64,000 nt of DNA from Bradyrhizobium sp. CCGUVB1N3 (GCF_024199925.1 NZ_JANADR010000001.1:3968001-4032000); one strand, 5' to 3'; positions 15,554-23,465 are shown, counted from the stretch's first letter. The notes: generated from the letters alone by a model not told the origin. Translations and numbers: made by a program.

Positions 15554-16087
15554 GCCAATCTCCCGCGTCCGAAGCTAGATCGTCGCAAGTTCTCCACTTC
15601 AGCGCCAAAAGCGGGAGGGGGGGTGAATTGATCGGGATAGGGCGACAGTCCCGCACGATCGTGGGTAACAACTTTGATCCCTGGCCGGCGCTTTAGCCAG
15701 CTGCGCTGGGGTGGCTCCATTCACCGACAGGCCCATATTCGCACAGACCGTAGAATTGCGGACCTACCAAAGCTGGGCGGCGGCGATCAGGCTAAGCGCA
15801 CTCCGTCTCGTCTGCTTCGTCATCATCCGCTCCATCTGTGATGGGCCGGGGTCCCATTAATCATTTCCCAGTTTACTTAACAGCGACGCGACTCGGCGCT
15901 GATCCTCTCCGCCCTTGTTGCGTTGAGAGCGGCGCCCGCGTGCGTTTGATCGACGAACGACCCATGCAAGGTAGTGCTAGTCCAGCTCTCCATTCACCGT
16001 GACCGGAAGGGCCGTATTGGCCTCAGTCAAGGCCGTTCCACCGAAGTAAATTAAATTACGCCGACGTTCGCCGCTACTGACCGCGAA
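15554..16087. other. Gap between effector and nodH, with weak internal repeat
   Basis: About 530 bases. Two stretches resemble each other (TCCATTCACCGACAGGCCCA near 15717 and TCCATTCACCGTGACCGG near 15989), suggesting a decayed duplication. A single TGACTCGGCGCT-like core (CGACTCGGCGCT) lies at 15891. No intact gene was recognised. No tts box was seen upstream of the effector on the minus strand. Confidence 0.4.
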
Positions 16088-16837
16088 TCAGGCCTCACCA
16101 ACCTCAAAGAATCGTTCGTAAGGTCCGTCTGCGAAGTGCCGCCGCAGCTCATGAAAGTTCTGTACGGTTTGGTCTAGCGGTCGCGTTTCTTGGCGCTGAA
16201 GCATGGCGCTACCAGACAGCTGAAGCGCTGGGACCCCCAGGAACGCCCAAACCGTTGCCAGGCAGGCGCTTGGTTGGTGATGTAGCCTTTCATACTCGAT
16301 CACGAGCATACTGGTCGACGCGAAGGACTGAGCAACTCGGGCATGGAAATCGTCCGCGGCCTTGAAATAGGCCTCGCAGTCGGCGATTGACAATGTAATG
16401 CGCGGCGACGGTGCCGCCTCGCCGTCAGAACTGAATTTCAGCCATTGGCCACTCTGCCTTGCTTGCACCAGCGATCGAAGCGATTCCATAGTGTTTCTCC
16501 GAAGCACGAGGATGACCTTGAGGCGTGGCCAACGAACCAGCTCGGCAAAAACACCGGGACGATCGTGAAACTGCGGTTCGTTGATCTTGCAACCAACATG
16601 CGTCAGCTTGGCCCTATCGCTTCGCGTCGGATAGCGCAGATACGCAAGCTCGAGAAGCTCGCGATCGCCCCGCAACAAACGATCCTTATCGTGCCAATTC
16701 GTATCAGATGTATTCAGCAGCTCACCGTTGCTCAACACGTTCGGATGCTCATTCAGTAACTCTTCAAGATAGTGGGTGCCAGTCCTCGGCATTGCCAGAA
16801 TTACAAATGGCTCGGGCGGCGATGTAGGGCGGGTCAT
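16088..16837 (-). CDS. nodH: Nod factor sulfotransferase NodH
   Basis: Cytoplasmic sulfotransferase that moves sulfate from PAPS to the reducing-end sugar of lipochitooligosaccharide Nod factors, a host-range determinant. The protein is 249 residues. The PAPS 5'-phosphosulfate loop is FVILAMPRTGTHYLEELLNE (11-30), followed by HPNVLSNGELLNTSDTNW and HVGCKINEPQF, nearly as in classical NodH. VILVLRRNTMESLRS carries the 3'-phosphate contact. ATG 16837 is chosen because AAGGAAG lies five bases upstream and the N-terminus then matches NodH; ATG 16867 is the alternative. Transcribed leftward from the nod box at 17303-17353 through a nodB relic. Intact and probably functional. Confidence 0.9.
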   Translation of the reverse strand: MTRPTSPPEPFVILAMPRTGTHYLEELLNEHPNVLSNGELLNTSDTNWHDKDRLLRGDRELLELAYLRYPTRSDRAKLTHVGCKINEPQFHDRPGVFAELVRWPRLKVILVLRRNTMESLRSLVQARQSGQWLKFSSDGEAAPSPRITLSIADCEAYFKAADDFHARVAQSFASTSMLVIEYERLHHQPSACLATVWAFLGVPALQLSGSAMLQRQETRPLDQTVQNFHELRRHFADGPYERFFEVGEA

Positions 16838-16904
16838 TGCATCTTCCTTAGATAACGTTGCTTGCAACGACTCGAGATCGCATCAACGACGGTAACGTTA
16901 GCAG

Positions 16905-17215
16905 GCTCATGGTCCCTGCGTTTCGCAGTAGCGGGCTCGCATCTGGATACGTCCGGATGTCTCATGGTGCGATTTGGCGATCGCATAACCTTCTGCGATC
17001 ATTTGTCGAGTAGCCTTGGATGGTTTGCGGCATAGGGGCTGATGACACAAAAAGTCGGCCACACCAGATGTTTGGCCAGCACACCTAAGACAACCATCCG
17101 GTGTAAAAAAGCAGACTAGTGCCGTCGTCAAACGTCAGATAGAGACTGCAGCGTCTGCCGGTGTCAGCGCTCTCGTTAGGCGCGCTAGATACGGAGGCCT
17201 CGAAGCGAGGGTTGT
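16905..17215 (-). pseudogene. nodB: Decayed nodB (chitooligosaccharide deacetylase) fragment
   Basis: Reading minus-strand frames in order reconstructs NodB: SADTGRRCSLYLTFDDG (LTFDDG at 17121-17138, the catalytic motif of NodB deacetylases), then GVLAKHLVWPTFCVISPYAA with NHPRLLDK, then MIAEGYAIA, then NRTMRHPDVSRCEPA. Each piece matches the NodB order (VLAxHRVPATFFVIGxYA, MIAEGHEV, NHTMTHPDLSRCEP) but lies in a different frame, requiring at least three indels. The C-terminal half is absent, with nodH starting about 70 bases later. NodB normally de-N-acetylates the Nod-factor backbone; this copy cannot. Confidence 0.8.
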
Positions 17216-17302
17216 TCTTAGAGCCAGAGCAACGATCGATATCCATCCGGATATGCCCGAGTTAAATTTCAATAAACTGACGTTTTCTACCCTCATTTCT
17301 TT

Positions 17303-17353
17303 GGATTGGTAAAATCGATTATATGGATGTGGGACACATCCAGTTTGTGGATA
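17303..17353 (-). promoter_or_regulatory. nod box (NodD binding site)
   Basis: On the minus strand the site begins TATCCACAAACTGGATG, continues through CATCCATATAATCG and ends ATTTTACCAATCC. This matches the nod-box pattern as recalled (YATCCAY...GATG...AATCRATTTTACCAATCY) over its whole length of about 50 bases. NodD with a plant flavonoid activates transcription from such sites. It faces the nodB relic and nodH. Confidence 0.88.
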
Positions 17354-17355
17354 AA

Positions 17356-17670
17356 TAACCTAGCGCTGCGCGAACTGGAGGTGCCATCGGTTTGCGACCT
17401 TGTCGCCAATGGCAGTCATGATCCGTGCCGGTTCTCGCGCCTTGAGGATGGCCACGATGGCGTCAGGCTTGCCCTTTCGAAATACGGGTCGATAAATTCG
17501 TCACGACGGCCCTTCGGCGCTTCGACAATCGGGATGTTGCGTTTCTCGGTCCGCTCCGTCACCCAGCGTTGAAACTGATTGGCGATGGCGCGCAGTGTGT
17601 CTCGGGTCACCGGGTATAGCTGGCGATAGGTATTGAAAAAGCCGACTACCCGCTCGGGCTGCTGGAAGGT
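17356..17670 (-). pseudogene. Fragment of a common unassigned mobile-DNA protein
   Basis: Minus strand: GFFNTYRQLYPVTRDTLRAI, QRWVTERTEKRNIPIVEAPK and GRRDEFIDPYFERA, then after a one-base shift KPDAIVAILKAREPARIMTA and IGDKVANRWHLQFAQR with a stop. This resembles the central segment of a family of long hypothetical proteins scattered in proteobacterial genomes; its function is not known to me. Both ends are missing, and its right end touches the MNT gene, so it is a fragment. Confidence 0.5.
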
Positions 17671-17870
17671 TGAATCAACTGAAATGGACCGATGAACGCG
17701 TCCAGGCCGAAAGCGGCAGCTGCCGCCTTGTCGATGAAGGCGTCGACATCCGAGTCCGGCTGTACCTCGTCGCGGGAGTAAGAGCCGAAAAGATAAAGGC
17801 CGCTCACGCCAAAGGCCCGCAGTTTCGGTTCGGTGGTCTTCAGACGCGCAATGACTTCGGCGGCGTACAT
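17646..17870 (-). CDS. Truncated MNT-type nucleotidyltransferase
   Basis: Minimal nucleotidyltransferase of the MntA antitoxin/DNA-polymerase-beta-like class. YLFGSYSRDEVQPDSDVDAF (26-45) carries the GSx10DxD active-site pattern, with Asp41 and Asp43 as metal ligands. Such proteins pair with HEPN toxins and AMPylate them. After about residue 58 the sequence departs from the family, and the frame ends in SSPSG inside the neighbouring fragment. It is probably truncated from about 95-100 residues to 74. No HEPN gene is visible next to it, so the module is incomplete. Confidence 0.6.
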   Translation of the reverse strand: MYAAEVIARLKTTEPKLRAFGVSGLYLFGSYSRDEVQPDSDVDAFIDKAAAAAFGLDAFIGPFQLIQPSSSPSG

Positions 17871-18619
17871 GGTTCGAGTTTACCACAAGCATATGGATGC
17901 GGGCACAAGCGAAGCGCTGACGGGCTGGTTGGCGAGAGCTACGTGGGCGATGCGCCACCAAGGCCCTCCAGTTCGAGAGATCGCACGTATGAGACAGGCG
18001 ACGGATTTGCAAAGGCCGGTGCGCGGCGGTCGTGTCACGGATCTGCACAGATTGGAGAGCTTGAATGGCGGATTTGTTGCAAATCCGTTGCTTTGGCCGT
18101 TCACGCAATGAGTGGGCTGAGAAAGTCGATGTGAAGCTATGCCGCGCGGGCATGTTTAGCGCGGCACGCAGACCTGCATGTAGCCGCTTACTGGGTTGTA
18201 TCGGTTTTTGCCGTATTTGGTCCGTTCATGCAGTTGCTGCCGAGGCTTCCGTGTCGACCTCCTCGCTCGACGCAAGCCAGTCGAACTATCCTTGCCGGGG
18301 TAAGGCATATCTCCGATTATGATTCAGAAGGGTAGCGGGAAGCAGCGGCCAGGGCATACATCCCCCAAGGCATACTTCTGTAATGGGCCTTTGTTCGTCA
18401 AGTCCCTCTGAACAAATCTCATCGCCAGGATCATGCTTCTGTCCGTGGTCGGCACGAAGACCGCCACACCATGCCATCAGATCCAGAGCCGACAGGTCAA
18501 TCTAGGACGCGTGATCTGCCGCAGCATTCACAGCACTACTCACGACCTTGCCAAGCCCTCGTCCCGGCGACGGGACACTCAGGAGAACGTACCGTTTCCG
18601 GCTCGTTCCGAATCTTCTC
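17871..18619. other. Gap with no recognisable gene
   Basis: About 750 bases. Short frames occur on both strands (for example 18286-18477 minus), but none shows a family pattern, a ribosome binding site or a plausible protein composition. A small palindrome, GCCGCGC...GCGCGGC, lies near 18142-18166. The stretch looks like decayed DNA between relics. Confidence 0.4.
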
Positions 18620-18625
18620 TATCTC

Positions 18626-19658
18626 CTATGCAGCCGCAGCGGTCTTGCTCCAGCGGAACTCGGTCGCGTCCACCCACATGCGATGCAGCACAACGCCCAA
18701 CTTGCGAGCAAGGGCCACTTTGGCGCGCTTCATGCCGCGCCGTCGCGCAACCTCGAGTGCCCAGCGCTTCAGGCTCGAGAAGCGTGTCGCACGCGTCAGC
18801 TTGATATGCGCCGCTTCAAAGAGCGCGGTGCGCACCATGGCGTCGCCGACCTTGCTGATGACGCCGTCCCGGTCGGTCTCACCCGACTGATATTTTTTCG
18901 GCGTGAGCCCGAAGTAGGCGCCGATCGTACTGGATTTTACGAACCGCGCGATGGATCATCTACCGCCGAGCGGTATGTCAGGGCGACCAAAGCACCGACA
19001 CCAGGTGTGCTCATCAATCGCCGGCAAACTTTGTCGGCCCGCGCGATCTTCAGCATCTCGCGATGCAGCCTGGTGAACTCGTTCCACAATGCCGTCCTCG
19101 CAGCGAGCATCGCGCCAATCACCGTTTCCAGGGTCACGTGCCCCGCTGTCAATTCCCGAATGCGCGCTCAAACCGTCCACGGCTCACTTCGCCGACCTTC
19201 AGCCCATAGCCACGCAAAATCCCGCGGATGCTGAGTTCGACGTCGAGAAGCTTGCCTTGCAGAAGCTTGCGCCCAATGAGAAGGGCGCGGGTGTCCTTGC
19301 AAGGCACCGATTTCGCGTGAACCGGACGGTACCAGCCCATCCGCAGCAACTGAGCGATCCCGCGGGCATCCTTCCGGTCGGTCTTGACGGTCATAGCTGA
19401 GAGTGCTGCTTTCACATGCCGTGTCTCGAGCAAAACCTCATCGCATCCGCCGGCCACAAGCCCGGCATGCAGCCACTGCGACAACGGCCCTGCTTCGAGC
19501 CCAATGCGGCTGACAGGTAATTCCAGCTCGTCGAAATAGCCAATAAGCACCTCAGGCCCGCTGGCGACCTTGACTTCGCGGACGACCTTGCCAGTCCCGT
19601 CAACAACGCAGATGCTGCTCTCTTTCAAAGACACGTCGATCCCCGCATAATAGTCCAT
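18626..19658 (-). pseudogene. IS110-family transposase, two frameshifts
   Basis: The 5' part (19658 to about 19150) encodes MDYYAGIDVSLKESSICVVD, an EAGPLSQWLHAGL segment and VKTDRKDARGIAQLLRMGW, the DEDD N-domain of the IS116/IS110/IS902 group. A one-base loss near 19160 moves the frame to ELTAGHVTLETVIG with PGVGALVALTYRSAVDDPSR. A second shift near 18940 moves it to FVKSSTIGAYFGLTPKKYQS and the C-terminus ending at 18626. Together they make one full-length but broken transposase, unrelated in subgroup to the copy at 5753. Confidence 0.8.
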
Positions 19659-19864
19659 GGCTGTTCCTCACTTGATGCCTGGAGCCGATCATTCGGACTC
19701 CGTTTCAACATCATCATTCTGAGGGACAGCCACCTAACCTGGCTAGCCTCGCGAAGGCCGGCCCATTACGGCATCTAGGCCGTTCAAGCGGAAACTAGCT
19801 TCATAAGCCCTTGTCATCCCCGCCGATTTGGGGAAAGTTCCATCTCCAGCAATCGGAGGTGGAA

Positions 19865-20188
19865 ATGGAGGGGCTGATTGAGGTCGGCGGCGATATATCT
19901 GCCGCCGCGACGGCACTGGCCGGTCTATTGCTGGTTTTCCTCGGCGCGATTGCCGTAGCGTTCGAGGGTTATCAGCCGCAAGAGCGCAATCCGATTCGAG
20001 GACGTTACCAACGCCGAGCATGGCTAGGGTTCGTCGGATTCGTTTTCGCTATTCTCGCCGCCGCCACAGGCATCGCGGGGAAAGCCTTTCACCAAGAATG
20101 CATCGCCCTCATCGGGGCGCTCTGCTTGGTCGTCGCCCTTATCATGAGTCTATTGGTTGCTCTCTTCTCAGCCTTGGAGATTCGCTGA
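19865..20188 (+). CDS. Small membrane protein, first gene of a three-gene operon
   Basis: A 107-residue protein with ATG at 19865 preceded by CGGAGG. Three hydrophobic helices are visible: AAATALAGLLLVFLGAIAVA (11-30), LGFVGFVFAILAAATGIAG (about 57-75) and ALIGALCLVVALIMSLLVAL (83-102). The linker between the first two helices is basic and polar (QPQERNPIRGRYQRRA). No family was recognised. The stop overlaps the next start as TGATG, so the two genes are coupled. Neighbours are a dead IS110 and an IS5, so it is accessory DNA. Confidence 0.7.
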   Translation: MEGLIEVGGDISAAATALAGLLLVFLGAIAVAFEGYQPQERNPIRGRYQRRAWLGFVGFVFAILAAATGIAGKAFHQECIALIGALCLVVALIMSLLVALFSALEIR

Positions 20189-20481
20189 TGGCTCTTACCT
20201 TGGAAGCAGAACAGCGGCTCAGCGAAGTCGGGTTGGTGGAGTTGTTTGACGGGGACAGACCTGCTTGGCTTGACGCAGCTCAACAAACCAAGGCTTTCAT
20301 TGCAGGAAACTTCCCAGAGGGCGCTAGGATTCGCCGCGATGACGTTGCGAAGGCTTTGATTCCTATTCTTGAGGTGAACGAAGTTCTTAAAGACGCGTTG
20401 CATGAAAAGAAGTTGAGAGGAAAATTTTGGATTAAAGATTTTGCGGATTTGATTATAGATAGGACGTGGGATGAACTTTAG
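20188..20481 (+). CDS. Unknown protein, second gene of the operon
   Basis: A 97-residue soluble protein beginning MALTLEAEQRLSEVGLVELF. It shares one base with the stop of the upstream membrane protein. A DDVAKALIPILEVNEVLKDA helix and a basic, aromatic segment (KKLRGKFWIKDFADLII) follow. From about 20380 the gene is richer in A and T than its surroundings, a sign of foreign origin. No domain was recognised. Coupling to a membrane protein suggests a shared task at the membrane. Confidence 0.6.
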   Translation: MALTLEAEQRLSEVGLVELFDGDRPAWLDAAQQTKAFIAGNFPEGARIRRDDVAKALIPILEVNEVLKDALHEKKLRGKFWIKDFADLIIDRTWDEL

Positions 20482-20493
20482 CGGAGCGAACAA

Positions 20494-20655
20494 ATGACCG
20501 ACAAGAAGATGACAGCCGAGGAATTTGTGCGCCGCGTTCTCGTCCAGAGCTTCAAGCAGAGAGTCGACAAGGACACCCTCAAAGAAGTCGCCAAGAAGGT
20601 CAAAGAGGCGGTTCCGGCCAAACAAAGGCCCTCGCGCGCTCGCGAGGCGGCTTAG
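20494..20655 (+). CDS. Small basic protein, third gene of the operon
   Basis: A 53-residue ORF starting ATG at 20494 with GGAG upstream, twelve bases after the previous stop. It reads MTDKKMTAEEFVRRVLVQSF, a Lys-rich helical middle (KEVAKKVKEAVPAK) and a basic tail ending REAA. It would be soluble and strongly positively charged. Its tight spacing with two upstream genes supports it as real. Function unknown. Confidence 0.55.
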   Translation: MTDKKMTAEEFVRRVLVQSFKQRVDKDTLKEVAKKVKEAVPAKQRPSRAREAA

Positions 20656-20712
20656 CGCTCTAGATGGCGTTCCAATAGCCGGTGCAATCAATGCTCTTGC
20701 CCCGCTTCAAGG

Positions 20713-21565
20713 CTAGGGTCTGTACTCAATAAGGATTCCGGCTGAGCCCGGTTTGTGATTCAAGGTCTCCGAAGATGATTTGGAGGCCGGGATGGCGAAG
20801 GCGCTCTACCTTTTGAACGATGCGGAATGGCGGCGGATCGAGCCGTTGTTGCCCCGTGGTCGGCGTGGAGCGCGTCGCGTCGACGATCGCCGGGTGATCA
20901 GCGGGATCGTCTACATGCTGCGTTCGGGCGGTCGCTGGCGCGATTGCCCGGCGGGGTATGGTCCCTACACGACGATCTACAATCGCTATAATCGCTGGAG
21001 CCGTCAGGGGATTTGGCACGACATCTTCAAGGCTCTGACCGGTCATAGCGGCATCTTCGGCACCGTCGCCATCGACAGCACCCACGTCAAAGCCCACCGC
21101 TCCGCCGCTGGCGCAAAAGGGGGGACTTCGCGCAAGGTATCGGCCGCTCGCGCGGCGGGCGCACGACGAAGCTCCACGGCCTGACCGACGCCAAAGGACG
21201 GCCTCGGGTGCTTTTGCTCACCGCCGGCAATGTCAACGACATCACCGTTGCCGCCGATCTGGTCCGCGCTATCGGTCCCTTCCGCCGCCTGATCGCCGAC
21301 CGCGGATACGACGCCGATCACCTGCGCCACCTGATCAAGGGCCGCAAAGCTGAACCGGTCATCCCCTCGACCACATCAAGGCGCAGCCCTATTCCTTACG
21401 ACAAACGCGCTTACAAGCAGCGAAACCGCGTCGAACGTATGTGGTGCAGACTCAAAGACTGGCGTCGCATCGCCACCCGATACGACAAACTCGCCAGGAA
21501 TTACCTCAGTGCAGCCTTCATCGCCGCCGCAGTCACCTATTGGCTCAATTGAGTCCGGACCCTAG
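20713..21565 (+). mobile_element. IS5-family (IS427-type) element with ends
   Basis: Imperfect terminal repeats are visible: GGTCTGTACTCAAT at 20717-20730 and its inverted partner ATTGAGTCCGGACC at 21548-21561, with two mismatches. Both are flanked by CTAG, which fits the YTAR target duplication known for IS5 elements. The single coding region runs in the same direction and needs a frameshift. All parts are present, so the element may still move. Confidence 0.8.
20792..21552 (+). CDS. IS5-family transposase made by frameshift
   Basis: The first frame starts MAKALYLLNDAEWRRIEPLL and contains RSGGRWRDCPAGYGPYTTIY and TVAIDSTHVKAHRSAAGAKG, with the first catalytic Asp in the AIDST segment. The second frame continues GIGRSRGGRTTKLHGLTDAK, LIADRGYDADHLR (second Asp) and RNRVERMWCRLKDWRRIATR (catalytic Glu), ending YWLN at 21552. 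The switch falls on an AAAAGGGGGG slippery run at about 21115, the usual programmed shift site of IS427-group elements. Treated as one intact gene rather than a pseudogene. Confidence 0.82.
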
Positions 21566-21589
21566 CCCAGCAACCCGCTGCGTCTGATC

Positions 21590-22130
21590 ACCATTCGAGA
21601 CGCCGCGGTTGTCCTCCCGCCATGAGGACTCCTGCGCATAGCGGAGGAGGTACGGCCCGGCGATATGGTGGTGAATGCCGATCTCGCCCCGGCGAAGGCG
21701 GCTGAAATACTCCTCGGCCATGTTGGTGCAGACACCGTCAAGACTGCATGCCTCCTGATGGTTGATGCGTTTCACCTCGAAACGCTCATGGAGGTGGTCC
21801 CAAGCAGCGGCTTCATCGGTATGAACCGTGGTTCCCTTCGCTATGCGGGAGCGGATAAATGAGGCAGCTTGGCTTTCGCTGTTGAACACGGCCGGGACCG
21901 AGTTGCCGCTCGCGGACGATCACAACCACCTTGCGCTTGCCGTTCTGGTTGCTGGCAAAACGCCGGTCCTTGCGGTGCTCCTTGAGGTTGGCGGGCTTCA
22001 CGTAACCGCCGTCCACCTCGGCTTCTTTCTTTTCCCCGCCGACCACGCGGCCCTTGAGTTCGTCCGCCGTCACCCTGTACGTGGCTCTGCGCACCAGGCC
22101 AGCGGTCGCGCTTGGCATCGCTGATCGCGT
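21590..22130 (-). pseudogene. ISXO2-like (IS1595) transposase, broken
   Basis: Minus strand: TYRVTADELKGRVVGGEKKE with AEVDGGYVKPANLKEHRKDR, then after a one-base shift near 21900 FNSESQAASFIRSRIAKGTT, HTDEAAAWDHLHERFEVKRI, NHQEACSLDGVCTNMAEEYF and IGIHHHIAGPYLLRYAQESS. These are the DDE/N core motifs of ISXO2-like transposases. The N-terminal zinc-ribbon part is missing. Its end adjoins the IS5 element. Confidence 0.8.
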
Positions 22131-22307
22131 CTGGACCATTGGAGACCTGATTGATGCCGTGCTGCCGTTGGAGCCGAATAGGCCGGTGCGGGTGAAGCGA
22201 ACTTTCCGGGTAATCGATGGTGGCCTGTCTTGACTCTGACGGACGACTCACCCGGACTACCCGATGCTCTGTCGAAAGGGCAAATCCAGCGAAAGGAGGT
22301 GATTGAA

Positions 22308-22439
22308 ATGACTACTGGCAAAAAGGCGGCATCGGATGCTTCGCGCATCCTGCGCAGCCCGAAATCGACGCCGAAGCAGAAGGAAGTCGCGGCTTCCGAT
22401 CTCGCTCAGCGTCGCGGGGCTAAGCGGAAGGGGAAGTAA
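22308..22439 (+). CDS. Small basic conserved protein
   Basis: A 43-residue protein, MTTGKKAASDASRILRSPKS and a Lys/Arg-rich end RRGAKRKGK. A near-perfect ribosome binding site, AAAGGAGGTGA, lies just upstream, so expression is likely strong. Similar small Lys/Ala/Ser-rich proteins are common in Bradyrhizobium and relatives, with unknown role; nucleic-acid binding is possible from charge alone. Its 3' end shares a long hairpin with the convergent gene at 22447-22692. Confidence 0.7.
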   Translation: MTTGKKAASDASRILRSPKSTPKQKEVAASDLAQRRGAKRKGK

Positions 22440-22469
22440 CGACAGCTCAGTTTCCCGAGCTGTCGTTAC
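22436..22469. terminator. Perfect hairpin between convergent genes
   Basis: GTAACGACAGCTC, an 8-base loop AGTTTCCC, then GAGCTGTCGTTAC form a 13-bp perfect stem. It overlaps the stop codon region of both the plus-strand small gene and the minus-strand gene. No U-tract follows on either side. It likely acts as a shared bidirectional terminator or 3'-end stabiliser. Confidence 0.6.
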
Positions 22470-22692
22470 CAGCAAGACGTTCCTCAGCCAACTTCACTGC
22501 CACGTGACGGTTGAGGGCGTCCGAAACCAGCGCGGGGCCTATCGGGCCTCGCGCTGTGTTATAAGAAGTCCGCATTTCACCGTTTTGATCCCAGATAACA
22601 ATCGCAAAACCAGCGATTTCATCCCCCATTTGGTTTGCGGCGGCCCGGCACAGTTCTTGCGGCATAGATCCCATAGCTTTGCCGCTTCTCAT
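22447..22692 (-). CDS. Conserved hypothetical protein
   Basis: An 81-residue protein. The core MPQELCRAAANQMGDEIAGF with AIVIWDQNGEMRTSYNTARG and a VSDALNRHVAVKLAEERLAG helix looks like a small alpha/beta fold seen in several rhizobial hypothetical proteins. No signal peptide. Starts at 22692, 22671 and 22662 are all possible; no strong ribosome binding site decides. Convergent with the small gene at 22308. Confidence 0.6.
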   Translation of the reverse strand: MRSGKAMGSMPQELCRAAANQMGDEIAGFAIVIWDQNGEMRTSYNTARGPIGPALVSDALNRHVAVKLAEERLAGNDSSGN

Positions 22693-23025
22693 TCGAAACG
22701 GCCTTCAGGCTAACGGGGCGGGACATTGGCTCCATAGATATCGCCTTCGGCTCCATAGATATCGCCTTCGAATTTTTGAATCTTATCCGACTTATTCCCG
22801 CAACTCACAACTAACTAAGCCGATTCTCGCCTATAGCCCAGACGCATAGGTTGTGCGGTTGTGGATCGTTCTCGAAAAGGCGTCTGTAAGGGGCGGGGCC
22901 GAGATCAGGTGTCGCCCGCGCCTTTTGCCCTGTGGATATCAACCCACGCCGCCTAATGCTGCGGCCTTAGCTTCATCCCATGTGGTTCGTCATCGGCCGC
23001 CTGTCCGGCCCGGGTGACGCATGGT
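22693..23025. other. Gap with a tandem repeat
   Basis: About 330 bases between the hypothetical gene and the mini-ORF. Apart from the duplicated 21-mer at 22728-22769, no gene, promoter or RNA structure was recognised. Confidence 0.4.
22728..22769. repeat. 21-bp tandem duplication
   Basis: GGCTCCATAGATATCGCCTT plus a final C occurs twice head to tail with no mismatch. It lies in the promoter side of the minus-strand gene at 22447-22692. Could be replication slippage or a pair of binding sites; GATATC at the centre of each copy is palindromic. Confidence 0.75.
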
Positions 23026-23073
23026 TTACCCAGTGGGTTTTCCCGCGAGGTTCATGCGAAGCTTAAGCTTCAT
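23026..23073 (-). CDS. Possible 15-residue mini-ORF
   Basis: ATG at 23073 is preceded by AAAGGAGGTCATC, an excellent ribosome binding site, yet the frame is only MKLKLRMNLAGKPTG. Such a strong site on so short a frame suggests either a leader peptide or the start of a gene cut off by rearrangement. No downstream minus-strand gene follows within 330 bases, so truncation is the simpler view. Confidence 0.35.
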   Translation of the reverse strand: MKLKLRMNLAGKPTG

Positions 23074-23184
23074 GATGACCTCCTTTCATCGGCCCGGAAT
23101 TGAGCCGTGTCCTAATCTGCCGAAATAGGTGTCCTAATTAGGACAGCACCCGATGGCGAGGCGGTCTTTTTGGCGTTGACGAGA

Positions 23185-23465
23185 TATCGGACTTCGATAG
23201 CCCGCAGTCGCGTAAGCACGACGCCAACATCCAGCTCTACGCCTTCGACATGCTCGCAGGCGGCGGCGACGACTATCGCAAGCTGCCGCTGTTCCTTCGG
23301 AAGCAGAATCTGGCCCAACTCCTGGCGCGCCGCCCCGAGGGCATCCACGCCGCGCCTTTCGAGCAGGGCGAGATCGGCCCCGATCTATTCCGGGCCGCCT
23401 GCAAGATGGGCCTGGTCTCAAAGCACCGCGAGCGCGCTTATCGCGGAGGCCGGAGCGCCCCTTCG
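23185..23465 (+). pseudogene. ATP-dependent DNA ligase fragment
   Basis: Plus-strand residues DFDSPQSRKHDANIQLYAFD, LPLFLRKQNLAQLLARRPEG and PFEQGEIGPDLFRAACKMGL with VSKHRERAYRGGRSAP match the middle of the adenylation domain of LigD/LigC-type ATP-dependent DNA ligases. The N-terminal lysine motif (KxDG) and the C-terminal OB domain are missing, and an internal gap precedes VSKHR. It is a relic, not an active enzyme. Confidence 0.7.

Noticed and set aside
15554..15900. Possible small effector or N-terminal extension before the 741-residue protein
   Set aside because: Frames are short and interrupted; no ribosome site or family pattern; left as a gap.
18286..18477. 63-codon minus-strand frame
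   Set aside because: Composition rich in Cys, Gly and Pro with no pattern or ribosome site; probably chance.
20780..21184. Calling the IS5 transposase a pseudogene because of its frame change
   Set aside because: The shift lies on an AAAAGGGGGG run at the place where this group uses programmed frameshifting, and both ends of the element are intact.
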